Assembly: GCA_041477005.1 (NCBI GenBank)
Contig: JBGOUJ010000037.1
Span: 1-24,589, forward strand
Direction of reading: 5' to 3'
DNA: 24,589 nucleotides
Origin: JBGOUJ01 sp041477005
Lineage (GTDB): Bacteria > Acidobacteriota > Terriglobia > Bryobacterales > JACQDG01
Position 1 is the first letter of the stretch; each line of letters begins with the position of its first letter. This document shows positions 1-7,284 of the stretch, one piece after another. A program made the position numbers and the translations under genes. Below the pieces are notes generated by a model. It saw nothing but the letters and a program-made list of their open reading frames with translations. It was not told where the DNA came from and did not search any database.

Positions 1-471
1 CGTGACCGCCGGGTCGTGATTGATGGCGTCGGTGTGGAGCGACCTAATAACGCAGAGATGATCGGCAACCTTCCCCAGATGGGGCAGCAGCTCGCTCAGC
101 CAGACTCCCCCCTGCCCCTGTTGAGAAAAGCGGAAGATGGAGGGCGCGGTCGGGAAATTCGCCTGGTACGACGTCATCCCGGTGAGGCGCTGCCCCTTGC
201 GGACCGAATCGGGAAGCTCGGTCCCGCGCTGTTCCGCCAGTTTGGGTTTGTAGTCAAACAGGTCGAGCTGCGAGGGGCCGCCGTGCTGGAACAGATAAAT
301 GACGCGCTTGGCCTTGGGAGCGAAATGCGGCAGTCCCGGCAAGCCGCCGGTAGCCGCTCGCGCGTCCTCCGAGACGAGCGATGTCAGGGCGGCGACGCCC
401 AGGCATGTGCTCGAAAGATTCAGAAAATGGCGTCGCGTGAGGAGCAGTCTTTGTTCCTGGATCGGGTCCAT
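1..471 (-). CDS. DUF1501 family Tat-exported protein, N-terminal part (cut by left edge)
   Basis: The 157 visible residues begin MDPIQEQRLLLTRRHFLNL. The TRRHFL core followed by a hydrophobic stretch is a twin-arginine (Tat) export signal. After it come VIYLFQHGGPSQLDLFDYKP, a hallmark of DUF1501 (sulfatase-superfamily-like) proteins, and a second conserved block, RSLHTDAINHDPAVT, at the window edge. The family is usually about 400-480 residues, so roughly two thirds lies outside the window. An AGGAG Shine-Dalgarno sequence lies about 7 nt before the ATG at 471 and overlaps the end of the upstream DUF1549/DUF1553 gene, whose TAG stop is only 3 nt away. The two are therefore one operon. Such pairs are common in Planctomycetes and Acidobacteria, and a role in polysaccharide or sulfated-glycan use is usually suspected but not proven. 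Family assignment is firm; molecular function is unknown. Confidence 0.9.
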   Translation of the reverse strand, partial: MDPIQEQRLLLTRRHFLNLSSTCLGVAALTSLVSEDARAATGGLPGLPHFAPKAKRVIYLFQHGGPSQLDLFDYKPKLAEQRGTELPDSVRKGQRLTGMTSYQANFPTAPSIFRFSQQGQGGVWLSELLPHLGKVADHLCVIRSLHTDAINHDPAVT

Positions 472-474
472 GTC

Positions 475-3400
475 CTACTCCTGGGTGATCGTCTCGTCAA
501 GGTTGAGCATCACGCTGGCCACGGCCTCGTAGCCGGCCAGCACCCGCGGCTCGATTGCCGGATCGGGCGGGGACTCGCCCTGGCTCACGTACTCCTTGGC
601 CCGCCCCGCGTCGCTAGAGAAATAATCCAGATGGAATTGCAGGTTGTCGCGCAAAACCTGCTCTTCGCCGGGCGACGGCCAGCGGCCCGTGGCCAGCCGG
701 AATCCATAGCGAAGGCGCGTGGCCGGGATCTCGCCGCCTTCTTTGATCATGCGCTGGCCCAGGAAGCGCGCCGCCTCTAGAAACGTCACGTCATTCATGA
801 GGTCCAGCGCCTGCAGCGGCGTATTGGTCCTGGTTTCCCGCACCACGCAGCTCTCGTGGTTCGCCGCGTCGAAATTCAGCATCATCGGCGGTGCGATGGT
901 GCGCTTCCAGAAGGTGTAGAGGCTGCGGCGGTAAAGGTCCGGCCCGTGGCTCTGGTCGTAGTCGAGACCCTGCATGGAGATCTCCATCCAGAGGCCCGCC
1001 GGCTGATACGGCTTCACCGAAGGCCCGCCCCGCTTTTCGACCAGCAGGCCGGCCACGTAAAGCGACTGATCGCGGATCATCTCGACCGGCAGGCGGTGGC
1101 GCGGCCCGCGGGCCAGCAGGCGATTCTCAGGGTCTCGTTGCAACAGCTCCGGCGTCGCCTTGGAAGACTGGCGGTAGGCGGCGCTCGTTACGATGAGCTT
1201 CTGCATCTCCTTAATGTCCCAGCCGGAGCGAAGGAACTCGGTGGCCAGCCAGTCGAGCAATTCCGGATGCGACGGCCACTCGCCTTGCACTCCGAAATCC
1301 TCCACGGTTTTCACCAGACCGGCGCCGAAGTACAGTTGCCAGAAACGATTCACCGCGACCCGGGCGGTCAGCGGATTGCCGGGATCGGCCAGCCACTTGG
1401 CAAAGCCTAGGCGGTCGTTCGGCGCGCCGGCGGGTAGCGGAGGCAGGATCGCGGGAACCCCGGACTGGACCTTTTCCCCCGGCTTGTCGTACGCGCCGCG
1501 AATCAACAGGTGCGTTTCCTTGGGAACGGGGCTTTCGGCCATGACCATCACGGTCGAAAAGGTGCGCTCCAATTTCTCCCGTTCGCGATACAGCGCGCTG
1601 AGCCGTTTCCAGGCGTCTTGCACTTCGGCTCCGGCGGCGTTTTCCAGGAAATACCAGCGCAACTGCCGGCGCTCCGGCTCGGAACGCTCGGCCGGCGCCT
1701 TCCCGGCAATGGCAGGGATCGACTGGCCGAGCGCCAGGGCCGAGATCTCGTCGGGGTTCAGAGTGCGGGCATACACCCGGACGTCGTCGATCAGGCCGTG
1801 GAAGCGCCGTTCCGGCCCCGCCCCGCCGCCGATGCGAAACGGATCCTTGAACGCCCGGCCGGCGTTGCGGAAGGGCCGGTAAAGCATGTCCAGCAGAACC
1901 TTTGTCTTCACCGGCTGGCCATCGATATAGACCTGGACGCCTTCCGCCATCCGCGAGCCGGTGTAGGTGACGGCGAGGTGATACCAGCGCCGGGGCGTCA
2001 GCGTTTCTTCGGTCTCCAGGCGAATCGCGTCGTCCGCGTAGTTGCTGGTCAGGTGGACGTGGACCTTGCCCTGGTTCACGTAGACGCCATAGCCCCGGCC
2101 CTTCGGGGTGTCCACCATCTTGCTGATAACGCTGCCCTCGGGGGCGGCGTCCGAGTAAACCCAAACGGAGAGCGTGAAGCGGTCCTCGATGTCGAAACCC
2201 GCAATATCGCCGGCATCGAGGTTTGCTTTGCCGTCAAAGGATGCGGCATCGCCGAGGCGTCCGGGCACGAAGGTGACCGAGCCGCCGGCCGTTTTGGCTT
2301 CGTTCGTGCTTTCTAATGGAAATGCAGCTTCGAGGCCGCTGGTGGGCGCCCAGTAGACGGGCGCAGCCTTCGCTACTTCGCGTTGCCATGTGGCCTGGGC
2401 CCGGTCCAGGGCCGGGCCGCGCGCGCGAAGCAGATCCTCAATCTCCTGGATGCCGTGATTCAACCGATCGAGCGCGGCTTGCTCCTCGCGCGTGGGCGCC
2501 GGCAGCAGCGGCGGCGAGTTGCCGTACTTCATGGCGCGGCCCTGCTCCGGCACGTTATTGAAGTAGGAGAAGATCTGGTAGAACTCTTTTTGCGAGAAGG
2601 GGTCGTATTTGTGGTTGTGGCACCGCGCGCAGCCGAGCGTCGAACCGAGGAAGACGGTAGAAGTGGTCTCCACGCGGTCGACCACGTATTCGACGGCGTA
2701 CTCCTCCTGGATGAGGCCGTCCTCGGTGTTGCCGCGATGATTCCGGTTGAAGCCGGTGGCTATCTTCTGATCGCGCGTCGCGTGGGGCAGCATGTCGCCG
2801 GCGATCTGCTCGACGGTAAACTGATCGTAAGGCTCGTTGCGGTTGAAGGCGTCGATCACCCAATCGCGCCACCGCCACATGTAGCGCTCGGCATCATACT
2901 GGTAGCCGTTGGTATCGGCATAGCGAGCGGCGTCCAGCCAGCGAGCGGCCATGCGCTCCCCGTAGCGCGGCGAAGCGAGCAGCCGGTCGACCGCCTTCTC
3001 GTAGGCTTTGGGGGATTTGTCGCTGAGGAAGGCGTCGATCTCGGCCGGCGTGGGCGGCAAGCCGGTCAGGTCGAGGGACACGCGCCGCAGAAGTGCTTCC
3101 GGCGTCGCTACCGGGGATGGTTGGAGGCCTTCCCGATCCAGCCGCTCCAGAATGAAAGAGTCGATCGGGTTCCGCGGCCAAGCCTTGTTCTTTACCTCGG
3201 GGAGCGGCGGGCGGACCGGCGGGATGTACGCCCAGTGCTTCTGCCACTTCGCTCCCTGTGCGATCCAGGAACGCAGCGTCTCGATCTCGCCGCCGGTGAG
3301 CTTCAGGCCGGACCACACGGGCGGCATCCGCCTGGCGGGGTCCGGCGAGGCCACACGCTGGACCAACTGGCTCGCCGCGGGGTCGCCTTCGACGATGGGG

Positions 3401-3612
3401 CGACGGCCGGCCCCGAGGTCGGCTTTGGCAGCCGCCTCGCTATCCAGGCGGAAGGGGGCTCCTTTGGCGACCGCATCCGGACCATGGCAGACGAAGCACT
3501 TATCGGAAAGGATGGGTCGAACATCGCGGTTGAATTCGACCGTCTTCTCGGCCCGGGCCGCACCGGCCAAGGAGAGGAGCGAGAGCGCCCATGTCAGATG
3601 GCGCAGCATCAT
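475..3612 (-). CDS. PSCyt1/DUF1549/LamG/DUF1553 exported multidomain protein
   Basis: About 1045 residues. The reading frame is open to a TTG at 3630, but the ATG at 3612 (or the adjacent one at 3609) puts the signal peptide MLRHLTWALSLLSLAGAARA at the very N-terminus, so I prefer it. Domains in order: planctomycete cytochrome-C domain with a haem-type CxxCH (KCFVCHGPD, near residue 40); DUF1549/PSCyt2 (RWLDAARYADTNGYQYD, then a second CxxCH in GCARCHNHKYDPF); a LamG/concanavalin-A-like insert around residues 430-640 (AASFDGKANLD, WYHLAVTYTGSR, GLIDDVRVYARTLNPDE); and DUF1553/PSD1 to the end (NPLTARVAVNRFWQLYFG, TNTPLQALDLMND). The protein is probably periplasmic. A carbohydrate-binding role for the LamG domain is suggested by family, not shown. 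It is followed 3 nt later by the DUF1501 gene, its usual partner. The family is recognised with high confidence; the reaction is unknown. Confidence 0.93.
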   Translation of the reverse strand: MMLRHLTWALSLLSLAGAARAEKTVEFNRDVRPILSDKCFVCHGPDAVAKGAPFRLDSEAAAKADLGAGRRPIVEGDPAASQLVQRVASPDPARRMPPVWSGLKLTGGEIETLRSWIAQGAKWQKHWAYIPPVRPPLPEVKNKAWPRNPIDSFILERLDREGLQPSPVATPEALLRRVSLDLTGLPPTPAEIDAFLSDKSPKAYEKAVDRLLASPRYGERMAARWLDAARYADTNGYQYDAERYMWRWRDWVIDAFNRNEPYDQFTVEQIAGDMLPHATRDQKIATGFNRNHRGNTEDGLIQEEYAVEYVVDRVETTSTVFLGSTLGCARCHNHKYDPFSQKEFYQIFSYFNNVPEQGRAMKYGNSPPLLPAPTREEQAALDRLNHGIQEIEDLLRARGPALDRAQATWQREVAKAAPVYWAPTSGLEAAFPLESTNEAKTAGGSVTFVPGRLGDAASFDGKANLDAGDIAGFDIEDRFTLSVWVYSDAAPEGSVISKMVDTPKGRGYGVYVNQGKVHVHLTSNYADDAIRLETEETLTPRRWYHLAVTYTGSRMAEGVQVYIDGQPVKTKVLLDMLYRPFRNAGRAFKDPFRIGGGAGPERRFHGLIDDVRVYARTLNPDEISALALGQSIPAIAGKAPAERSEPERRQLRWYFLENAAGAEVQDAWKRLSALYREREKLERTFSTVMVMAESPVPKETHLLIRGAYDKPGEKVQSGVPAILPPLPAGAPNDRLGFAKWLADPGNPLTARVAVNRFWQLYFGAGLVKTVEDFGVQGEWPSHPELLDWLATEFLRSGWDIKEMQKLIVTSAAYRQSSKATPELLQRDPENRLLARGPRHRLPVEMIRDQSLYVAGLLVEKRGGPSVKPYQPAGLWMEISMQGLDYDQSHGPDLYRRSLYTFWKRTIAPPMMLNFDAANHESCVVRETRTNTPLQALDLMNDVTFLEAARFLGQRMIKEGGEIPATRLRYGFRLATGRWPSPGEEQVLRDNLQFHLDYFSSDAGRAKEYVSQGESPPDPAIEPRVLAGYEAVASVMLNLDETITQE

Positions 3613-3776
3613 CAGATCCAAGTCTACCAATATCGGTCAAGTGTTTGCCTTTCGAGTAGGAGTGGGTTTCGTTCACCGGAGGCTTCAGTTACCGCTTCGG
3701 ACGTTGAGCCGTTGGCCCGGGGAAAGGCGCCGGCTGCGAGCCTTCCTCGCAGTGGGGGCGGACGCGCCAGGTCCTC
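3613..3776. other. Intergenic region upstream of the DUF1553 operon
   Basis: This stretch lies between the PIN toxin stop and the DUF1553 gene start, both on the minus strand. The promoter of the DUF1553/DUF1501 operon is expected here. A TTGACC hexamer occurs on the minus strand close to the start, but I see no convincing -10 partner. No open frame here looks like a gene. Confidence 0.4.
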
Positions 3777-4157
3777 TCAGGCAGGCAAGAACAGCCGGAT
3801 CCCGGGAATGTCGCGAAAGTCGCTGACGTTCAGCGTCCAAAGCTCGGCTTGCCGGGTTATGGCGCAGGCGGCGATGACAAGGTCGACCTCGCGGCCGCGC
3901 GGCCGGCGAACGGATCGGTAAAGCTCTGCAGCCACGGCGGCCTCCTCCGGACCGAACGGCAGCGCCGTGGCCCTGGGAAAGAGAGCCTCTTGGGCGGCCA
4001 GTTCCGCTTTCACGCGTGGGCCGCGCAGCCACTCGTAGAGGACCAGAGAGGGAAGCAGGAGGCGCTCGCCGCCTTCGATCGCCCGGCGCAAGACGCCCGC
4101 GGAACGCTTAAGGCCGGTTAGACCGTCGATCAGCACCGAGGTGTCCAGCACAATCAC
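3777..4157 (-). CDS. PIN-domain ribonuclease, VapC-like toxin
   Basis: A 126-residue protein of normal VapC length, probably a magnesium-dependent RNase toxin. The PIN acidic residues are visible: D5 in MIVLDTSVLID, E42 in LVLYEWLRG, D92 in EVDLVIAACAI, and D113 (or D116) in TLNVSDFRDIPGI. The active site therefore looks intact. Translation starts at a GTG whose bases overlap the TGA of the upstream antitoxin-like frame (GTGA overlap at 4154-4157), the usual VapBC coupling. The RNA target cannot be told from sequence. The odd point is its partner: the upstream frame has no good start codon (see the next feature). Either the toxin is kept in check from elsewhere, it is poorly translated, or the antitoxin uses an unusual start. 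Confidence 0.9.
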   Translation of the reverse strand: MIVLDTSVLIDGLTGLKRSAGVLRRAIEGGERLLLPSLVLYEWLRGPRVKAELAAQEALFPRATALPFGPEEAAVAAELYRSVRRPRGREVDLVIAACAITRQAELWTLNVSDFRDIPGIRLFLPA

Positions 4158-4393
4158 CGCGCCCTCCTCCCGCTGGACTTGCGGCCTCCGGCGCGCCGCG
4201 CCTGGCGAATTCTTCGGATCTCCCGTTCCACTTCCGCCTTGCGACGAGAAGGGATTTTCGGCACCAGATCGTCGAAAACCCGCAACAGGCGGAGGCGCTC
4301 CCGCTCGCCGAGCCTGCCGATTCGCTCATGGAAATCGTGGATCGCTTCGCGGGCCAGTTCGCGAGCTGGATTTTGCCTTGCTTGTGGGTTAAG
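4154..4393 (-). pseudogene. Antitoxin-like frame upstream of the PIN toxin, no evident start codon
   Basis: The open frame ending at the TGA that overlaps the toxin start encodes up to 79 residues. They include ARELAREAIHDFHERIGRL, then LRLLRVFDDLVPKIP, and a very basic tail (RKAEVEREIRRIRQARRAGG). The composition, size and coupling to the PIN gene fit a small VapB-type antitoxin, with the helical acidic/basic pattern expected of a toxin-binding segment. The frame is closed upstream by a TAG at 4394-4396 and has no ATG or GTG before the conserved-looking part. The first TTG would leave only about 43 residues. I read it as an antitoxin that lost its 5' end or carries a small frameshift, but an unusual initiation codon is possible. 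Family assignment is by context and is tentative. Confidence 0.5.
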
Positions 4394-4444
4394 CTAAGAA
4401 GCAAGCCTGGGCTCTGTGATGGGCGCTCGGGCGGGCGTAAACAA

Positions 4445-4456
4445 ATGGTATTCCAT
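4445..4456. promoter_or_regulatory. Candidate GntR/FadR autoregulatory operator
   Basis: ATGG-TATT-CCAT is an imperfect palindrome, symmetric at 10 of 12 bases. It sits 38 bp before the start of the FadR-family regulator gene. FadR-subfamily operators often have TGG..CCA half-sites with a short AT-rich centre, so autoregulation is a reasonable inference. No clear -35/-10 pair was seen around it. Confidence 0.35.
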
Positions 4457-4494
4457 CAGGACGTCTCATAGGCTGTTCGAATTCGGGGGCAATT

Positions 4495-5247
4495 TTGCTT
4501 CGGCGGAAGACTCTCACCTCGCAAGTGATTGACTACGTTATCGGGATGATCAAGAGCGGCACGGTCAAGCCCGGTGGCCGGTTGCCGACCGAAACGGATC
4601 TCACGAAGACACTGGGTGTCAGTCGCACCTGTGTCCGCGAAGCGATGAAGTCTCTGGAATCGCTGGGGCTGGTCGAGATCCGGCCGCGCGTGGGCGCCAC
4701 GCTGCTGCAGCCATCTCCATCGAAATTATTGAACGCCGAGCAGTTCAGCCTGGCGGTACATTCCCAGCCGACCGATGATCTGATCGAGTTTCGCAAGATC
4801 ATGGAGGTCGGACTGGCATCTTTGGCCGCGGAAAAAGCCGAGGAGGAAGACCTCGCGGCGATGCGCGCGGCGCTGGACCGTTACCGGGCGGAAATGGCCA
4901 ACGAGCACGTCGACTGTTACACCGATATGTCGTTTCATACCGCGCTGGCGGCGGCATCGAAAAATACGATCGCGGTGATGGTCTGGCAGATGCTTGCCGA
5001 ACGCCTGGCGCAGGTACTCGAGCGCACCAGCGCTGTCCCTCACATTTGGGAACAGACGCTAGAGGACCACGAGAAGATTTATCAGGCAGTGCAGAGCCGA
5101 AATCCTCGGAAGGCCCGTGAGGCCATGAGATCGCACCTGGAAAACGCGGAACGCAGTTGGGGAATCGCGTTCCAGCCGATGGCTGACAGTCACTCGGGCA
5201 GGGCGAGCAAAATGAGCGCGCAAACACCGGCAATGGTTCCGAAATAG
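4495..5247 (+). CDS. FadR-subfamily GntR transcriptional regulator (FCD domain)
   Basis: 250 residues. The N-terminal winged helix (about 5-72) has the GntR signature RLPTETDLTKTLGVSRTCVREAMKSLESLGLVEIRPRVGA. The C-terminal all-helical FCD ligand domain (about 95-220) shows the usual metal/ligand residues D144 and H148 (TDMSFH), H192 (LEDHEKI) and H214 (MRSHLENA). Regulators of this type commonly bind sugar acids, lactate or other carboxylates. Translation starts at a TTG at 4495; no in-frame ATG lies upstream. A GGGGG-containing purine run lies just before it. Its 3' end overlaps the convergent permease gene by 58 bp. Position beside the two divergent catabolic operons makes it the obvious candidate regulator of both, with an acid intermediate as likely effector. 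That link is inferred from context. Confidence 0.9.
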   Translation: MLRRKTLTSQVIDYVIGMIKSGTVKPGGRLPTETDLTKTLGVSRTCVREAMKSLESLGLVEIRPRVGATLLQPSPSKLLNAEQFSLAVHSQPTDDLIEFRKIMEVGLASLAAEKAEEEDLAAMRAALDRYRAEMANEHVDCYTDMSFHTALAAASKNTIAVMVWQMLAERLAQVLERTSAVPHIWEQTLEDHEKIYQAVQSRNPRKAREAMRSHLENAERSWGIAFQPMADSHSGRASKMSAQTPAMVPK

Positions 5248-5612
5248 CCGAGCATCTGCAGGCGCTCGCCGAAGAGAAGCACGCCAACCAGCGCCACCAT
5301 CAGCAGCCCCCCTCCGGTCGCGACCGGAAATACGACAAAACCCGGAATGCCTCCCGCGAGCGCAAACGCCATTCCGACCTGTCCCAGCAGACTGCACGAC
5401 GCCATGGCAAAGCCGACGCCGATTTCCTTCGTCATCGGCTTGCCAAGCTGCCGCCAATAGACGAGAGCCGCAAGCAGAAATCCCGCGAGGTACCACACCG
5501 CGAGATACTGGATTTCGCTCACCGAGCCGAGGCCGGAGCCGGCCAGGACTCGAAGGCCAAAAACACCCAGACCATTTGTCAGGAACGCAAGCGTCATGTA
5601 GCGGGCATACAT
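5190..5612 (-). CDS. EamA/DMT-family permease, C-terminal half
   Basis: 140 residues with about five hydrophobic segments: YMTLAFLTNGLGVFGL, YLAVWYLAGFLLAALVYW, VGFAMASCSLLGQVGMAFAL, VVFPVATGGGLLMVALVGV and FGTIAGVCALILLAL. The block ATGGGLLMVALVGVLLFGERL matches the end of an EamA repeat. It is in the same reading frame as the preceding half-permease and is separated from it only by one TGA and one ATT codon. The pair may therefore be a two-subunit transporter or one 10-helix DMT permease broken by a nonsense codon. It would sit in the inner membrane and, from context, move the sugar acid or amino sugar handled by the neighbouring enzymes. Substrate and direction are not evident. The stop lies inside the 3' end of the convergent regulator gene. 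Confidence 0.8.
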   Translation of the reverse strand: MYARYMTLAFLTNGLGVFGLRVLAGSGLGSVSEIQYLAVWYLAGFLLAALVYWRQLGKPMTKEIGVGFAMASCSLLGQVGMAFALAGGIPGFVVFPVATGGGLLMVALVGVLLFGERLQMLGYFGTIAGVCALILLALPE

Positions 5613-5615
5613 AAT

Positions 5616-6089
5616 TCAGACTCCGGCGCCCTCCGACATCTCGCCGGGCTTCCATTCCTCTTCCCGGCGGCGTTCCAGCCACAGCATCAGCAACGCTATC
5701 ACCGAGAGTGCCAGACCCAGAATGCGGCGTGCGCCAAGCCGCTCATGATAGATCACGATCGAGAGCACCGTCGGGACGGCCGCCGAAAGGTTGATAATCA
5801 GCCAGCTCGTAGAAATCTTGCCGAAGTGGACACCGTGCTGAAAATTGAGGATGGCCAGCGAGGCCAGGAATCCGCACACTGCCCCTACCCCTGCCGCGAG
5901 CGGTGGGATCGCGCCGATCGCAGTCGACCCGAAACGAAAGAAACAGACCGTCCACATGGCGACGGCCGCGCCCAGGAACAGGAAGAGGTTGATGGCTTGA
6001 GGCCGGCACTGACGAAAATCCGCCACCTTGTGCAAGATGCCGAGTGATCCGAGGGCAACGACGGCAAGAATCAGGAAGGTGTGCGGCAT
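5616..6089 (-). CDS. EamA/DMT-family permease, N-terminal half
   Basis: 157 residues, with about five predicted membrane helices. They begin MPHTFLILAVVALGSLGILHK and continue through NLFLFLGAAVAMWTVCFF, LAAGVGAVCGFLASLAIL and WLIINLSAAVPTVLSIVIY to RILGLALSVIALLMLWLE. The arrangement AVPTVLSIVIYHERLGARRILGLALSVIALLML is typical of the end of a DMT repeat. The tail (RRREEEWKPGEMSEGAGV) resembles the cytosolic linker between repeats in full-length 10-helix DMT proteins. The ATG overlaps the TGA of the PLP-enzyme gene (TGATG), so the two are translationally coupled. The normal family length is about 290-310 residues, and the two halves together give about 297. See the companion half at 5190-5612. 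Confidence 0.8.
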   Translation of the reverse strand: MPHTFLILAVVALGSLGILHKVADFRQCRPQAINLFLFLGAAVAMWTVCFFRFGSTAIGAIPPLAAGVGAVCGFLASLAILNFQHGVHFGKISTSWLIINLSAAVPTVLSIVIYHERLGARRILGLALSVIALLMLWLERRREEEWKPGEMSEGAGV

Positions 6090-7279
6090 CAGCGGGGCCT
6101 CTGTTCCAGTACCTCACGGAGCCGCCGCGCCACAACGCTTGCTTCACCCACCCGCAATCCCTCGGGCATAAATCTCACTACGCCTTGTTCCGCGCTCTGT
6201 TCGAACACATAAATTGGCGGATCTCCCTCTTGCAGGGCCGTGACGACGTCGACCGCGGTCTGGCCGGCGGCGGCGGGCTCGATCCGAACCACGGCGTGAG
6301 GCACCTGCTTGCCGCTCGGGCGCGGATATTGAACGTGGGCCTGTATACCGGGTATGTTGGCCACCGTGCCGACAATTTCCTGCATGTCTGACGTCCACTG
6401 CCGCAACTCCGCTTCGCTGTCGCGCGCGCCATACAAGCGCAGGGCCGTCACCAATCCGGCGATCTCCTCCTTGCCGACCTTGAATCCGCGGCCGATGCCG
6501 TGGTGCGGGGGACCCGAAATCCGGCCCTCCGCAATCAGTTGCCGGAGCGGCCATGTAGAAGGGAAGACGTCCATGTCCTGGTGTTGCAGCGCGGCCGAGA
6601 GAATCAATCCGGCGCGTCCGCACAAGATGCCTGTAGACTGGGGGCCGCGCAAATGCTTTCCGCCGCTGAATGCCACCAAGTCCGCGCCGGCGGCAACGTA
6701 AGCACGCAGGTTTTGTGTGGGTGGAAGCTCGGCGGCCGCATCGACGATCACCGGCTTGCCGTGGCGATGAGCGATGGTGGCGTAGTGCTCGAGCGGCATC
6801 ACCGTGCCATCTCCTCCTGCCTGATAAAACAGCGCGACTGTTTGTTCCGAGATCGCCTCTTCAATCTCGTAGGGAAAAGTGTAATAGCCGAAGCCGACTT
6901 CGACGAAGCGGGCGCCCGCCGCCCTGAGCGCGTGATCGTAGTCATTGCGATGACTGCGATGAATTACGATCTCATTGGGCATTTCATTTGTGTCGGGAAG
7001 GCGGTTCATCTTCTGGACATTCAGACCCGCCAGGCAGGCCGCGGCTGCCAGGGTGAGCGCCGCTGACGCGCCGCTGGTGACGATCCCCGCCTCGGCGCCC
7101 GTTACCTCGGCGATGACACGTCCGGCAGCCTCCTGGAGCTGATCCATACGGACACAGCATTCGGCCGCCTCGCGCATCGCGTCGAGCACCTCGGCGGGGA
7201 GCGGACAGCCGCCGACCTTCGTGCTGTAACTGCGTGCGTTGATAATGCGCTGAACAGCTAACGATTCGTAGATCGGCAT
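6089..7279 (-). CDS. SelA-like PLP-dependent lyase (D-glucosaminate-type ammonia-lyase family)
   Basis: 396 residues with an aminotransferase-like fold. The N-terminus INARSYSTKVGGCPLP, the VTSGASAALTLAAAACLAG segment, the PLP-contact aspartate D180 in VIVDAAAELPP and the Schiff-base lysine K208 in AFSGGKHLRGPQSTG place it in the SelA-like family. That family includes D-glucosaminate-6-phosphate ammonia-lyase. Genuine selenocysteine synthases are longer (about 460 residues) and have a different context, so that role is unlikely. In this cluster it probably dehydrates/deaminates a 2-amino sugar acid to a 2-keto-3-deoxy acid. It follows the lactonase-like gene by 5 nt and overlaps the permease start by 1 nt. 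Enzyme class is confident; substrate is inferred. Confidence 0.85.
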   Translation of the reverse strand: MPIYESLAVQRIINARSYSTKVGGCPLPAEVLDAMREAAECCVRMDQLQEAAGRVIAEVTGAEAGIVTSGASAALTLAAAACLAGLNVQKMNRLPDTNEMPNEIVIHRSHRNDYDHALRAAGARFVEVGFGYYTFPYEIEEAISEQTVALFYQAGGDGTVMPLEHYATIAHRHGKPVIVDAAAELPPTQNLRAYVAAGADLVAFSGGKHLRGPQSTGILCGRAGLILSAALQHQDMDVFPSTWPLRQLIAEGRISGPPHHGIGRGFKVGKEEIAGLVTALRLYGARDSEAELRQWTSDMQEIVGTVANIPGIQAHVQYPRPSGKQVPHAVVRIEPAAAGQTAVDVVTALQEGDPPIYVFEQSAEQGVVRFMPEGLRVGEASVVARRLREVLEQRPR

Positions 7280-7284
7280 GATTG

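Noticed and set aside
2383..3921. 512-residue plus-strand open frame opposite the DUF1553 gene
   Set aside because: It is an antisense shadow of a strongly conserved multidomain gene in high-GC DNA. Its translation is Arg/Gly/Val-rich and low-complexity, without family features.
5613..5618. Selenocysteine at the in-frame TGA between the permease halves
   Set aside because: The site lies in a cytosolic linker with no redox role, and no SECIS-like hairpin or selenocysteine machinery is visible. A nonsense codon or a natural gene split is simpler.
6089..7279. Genuine selenocysteine synthase (SelA)
   Set aside because: Shorter than SelA, no selB, selD or tRNA-Sec nearby, and a catabolic context. 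Similarity is at the level of the PLP superfamily branch that includes sugar-acid ammonia-lyases.
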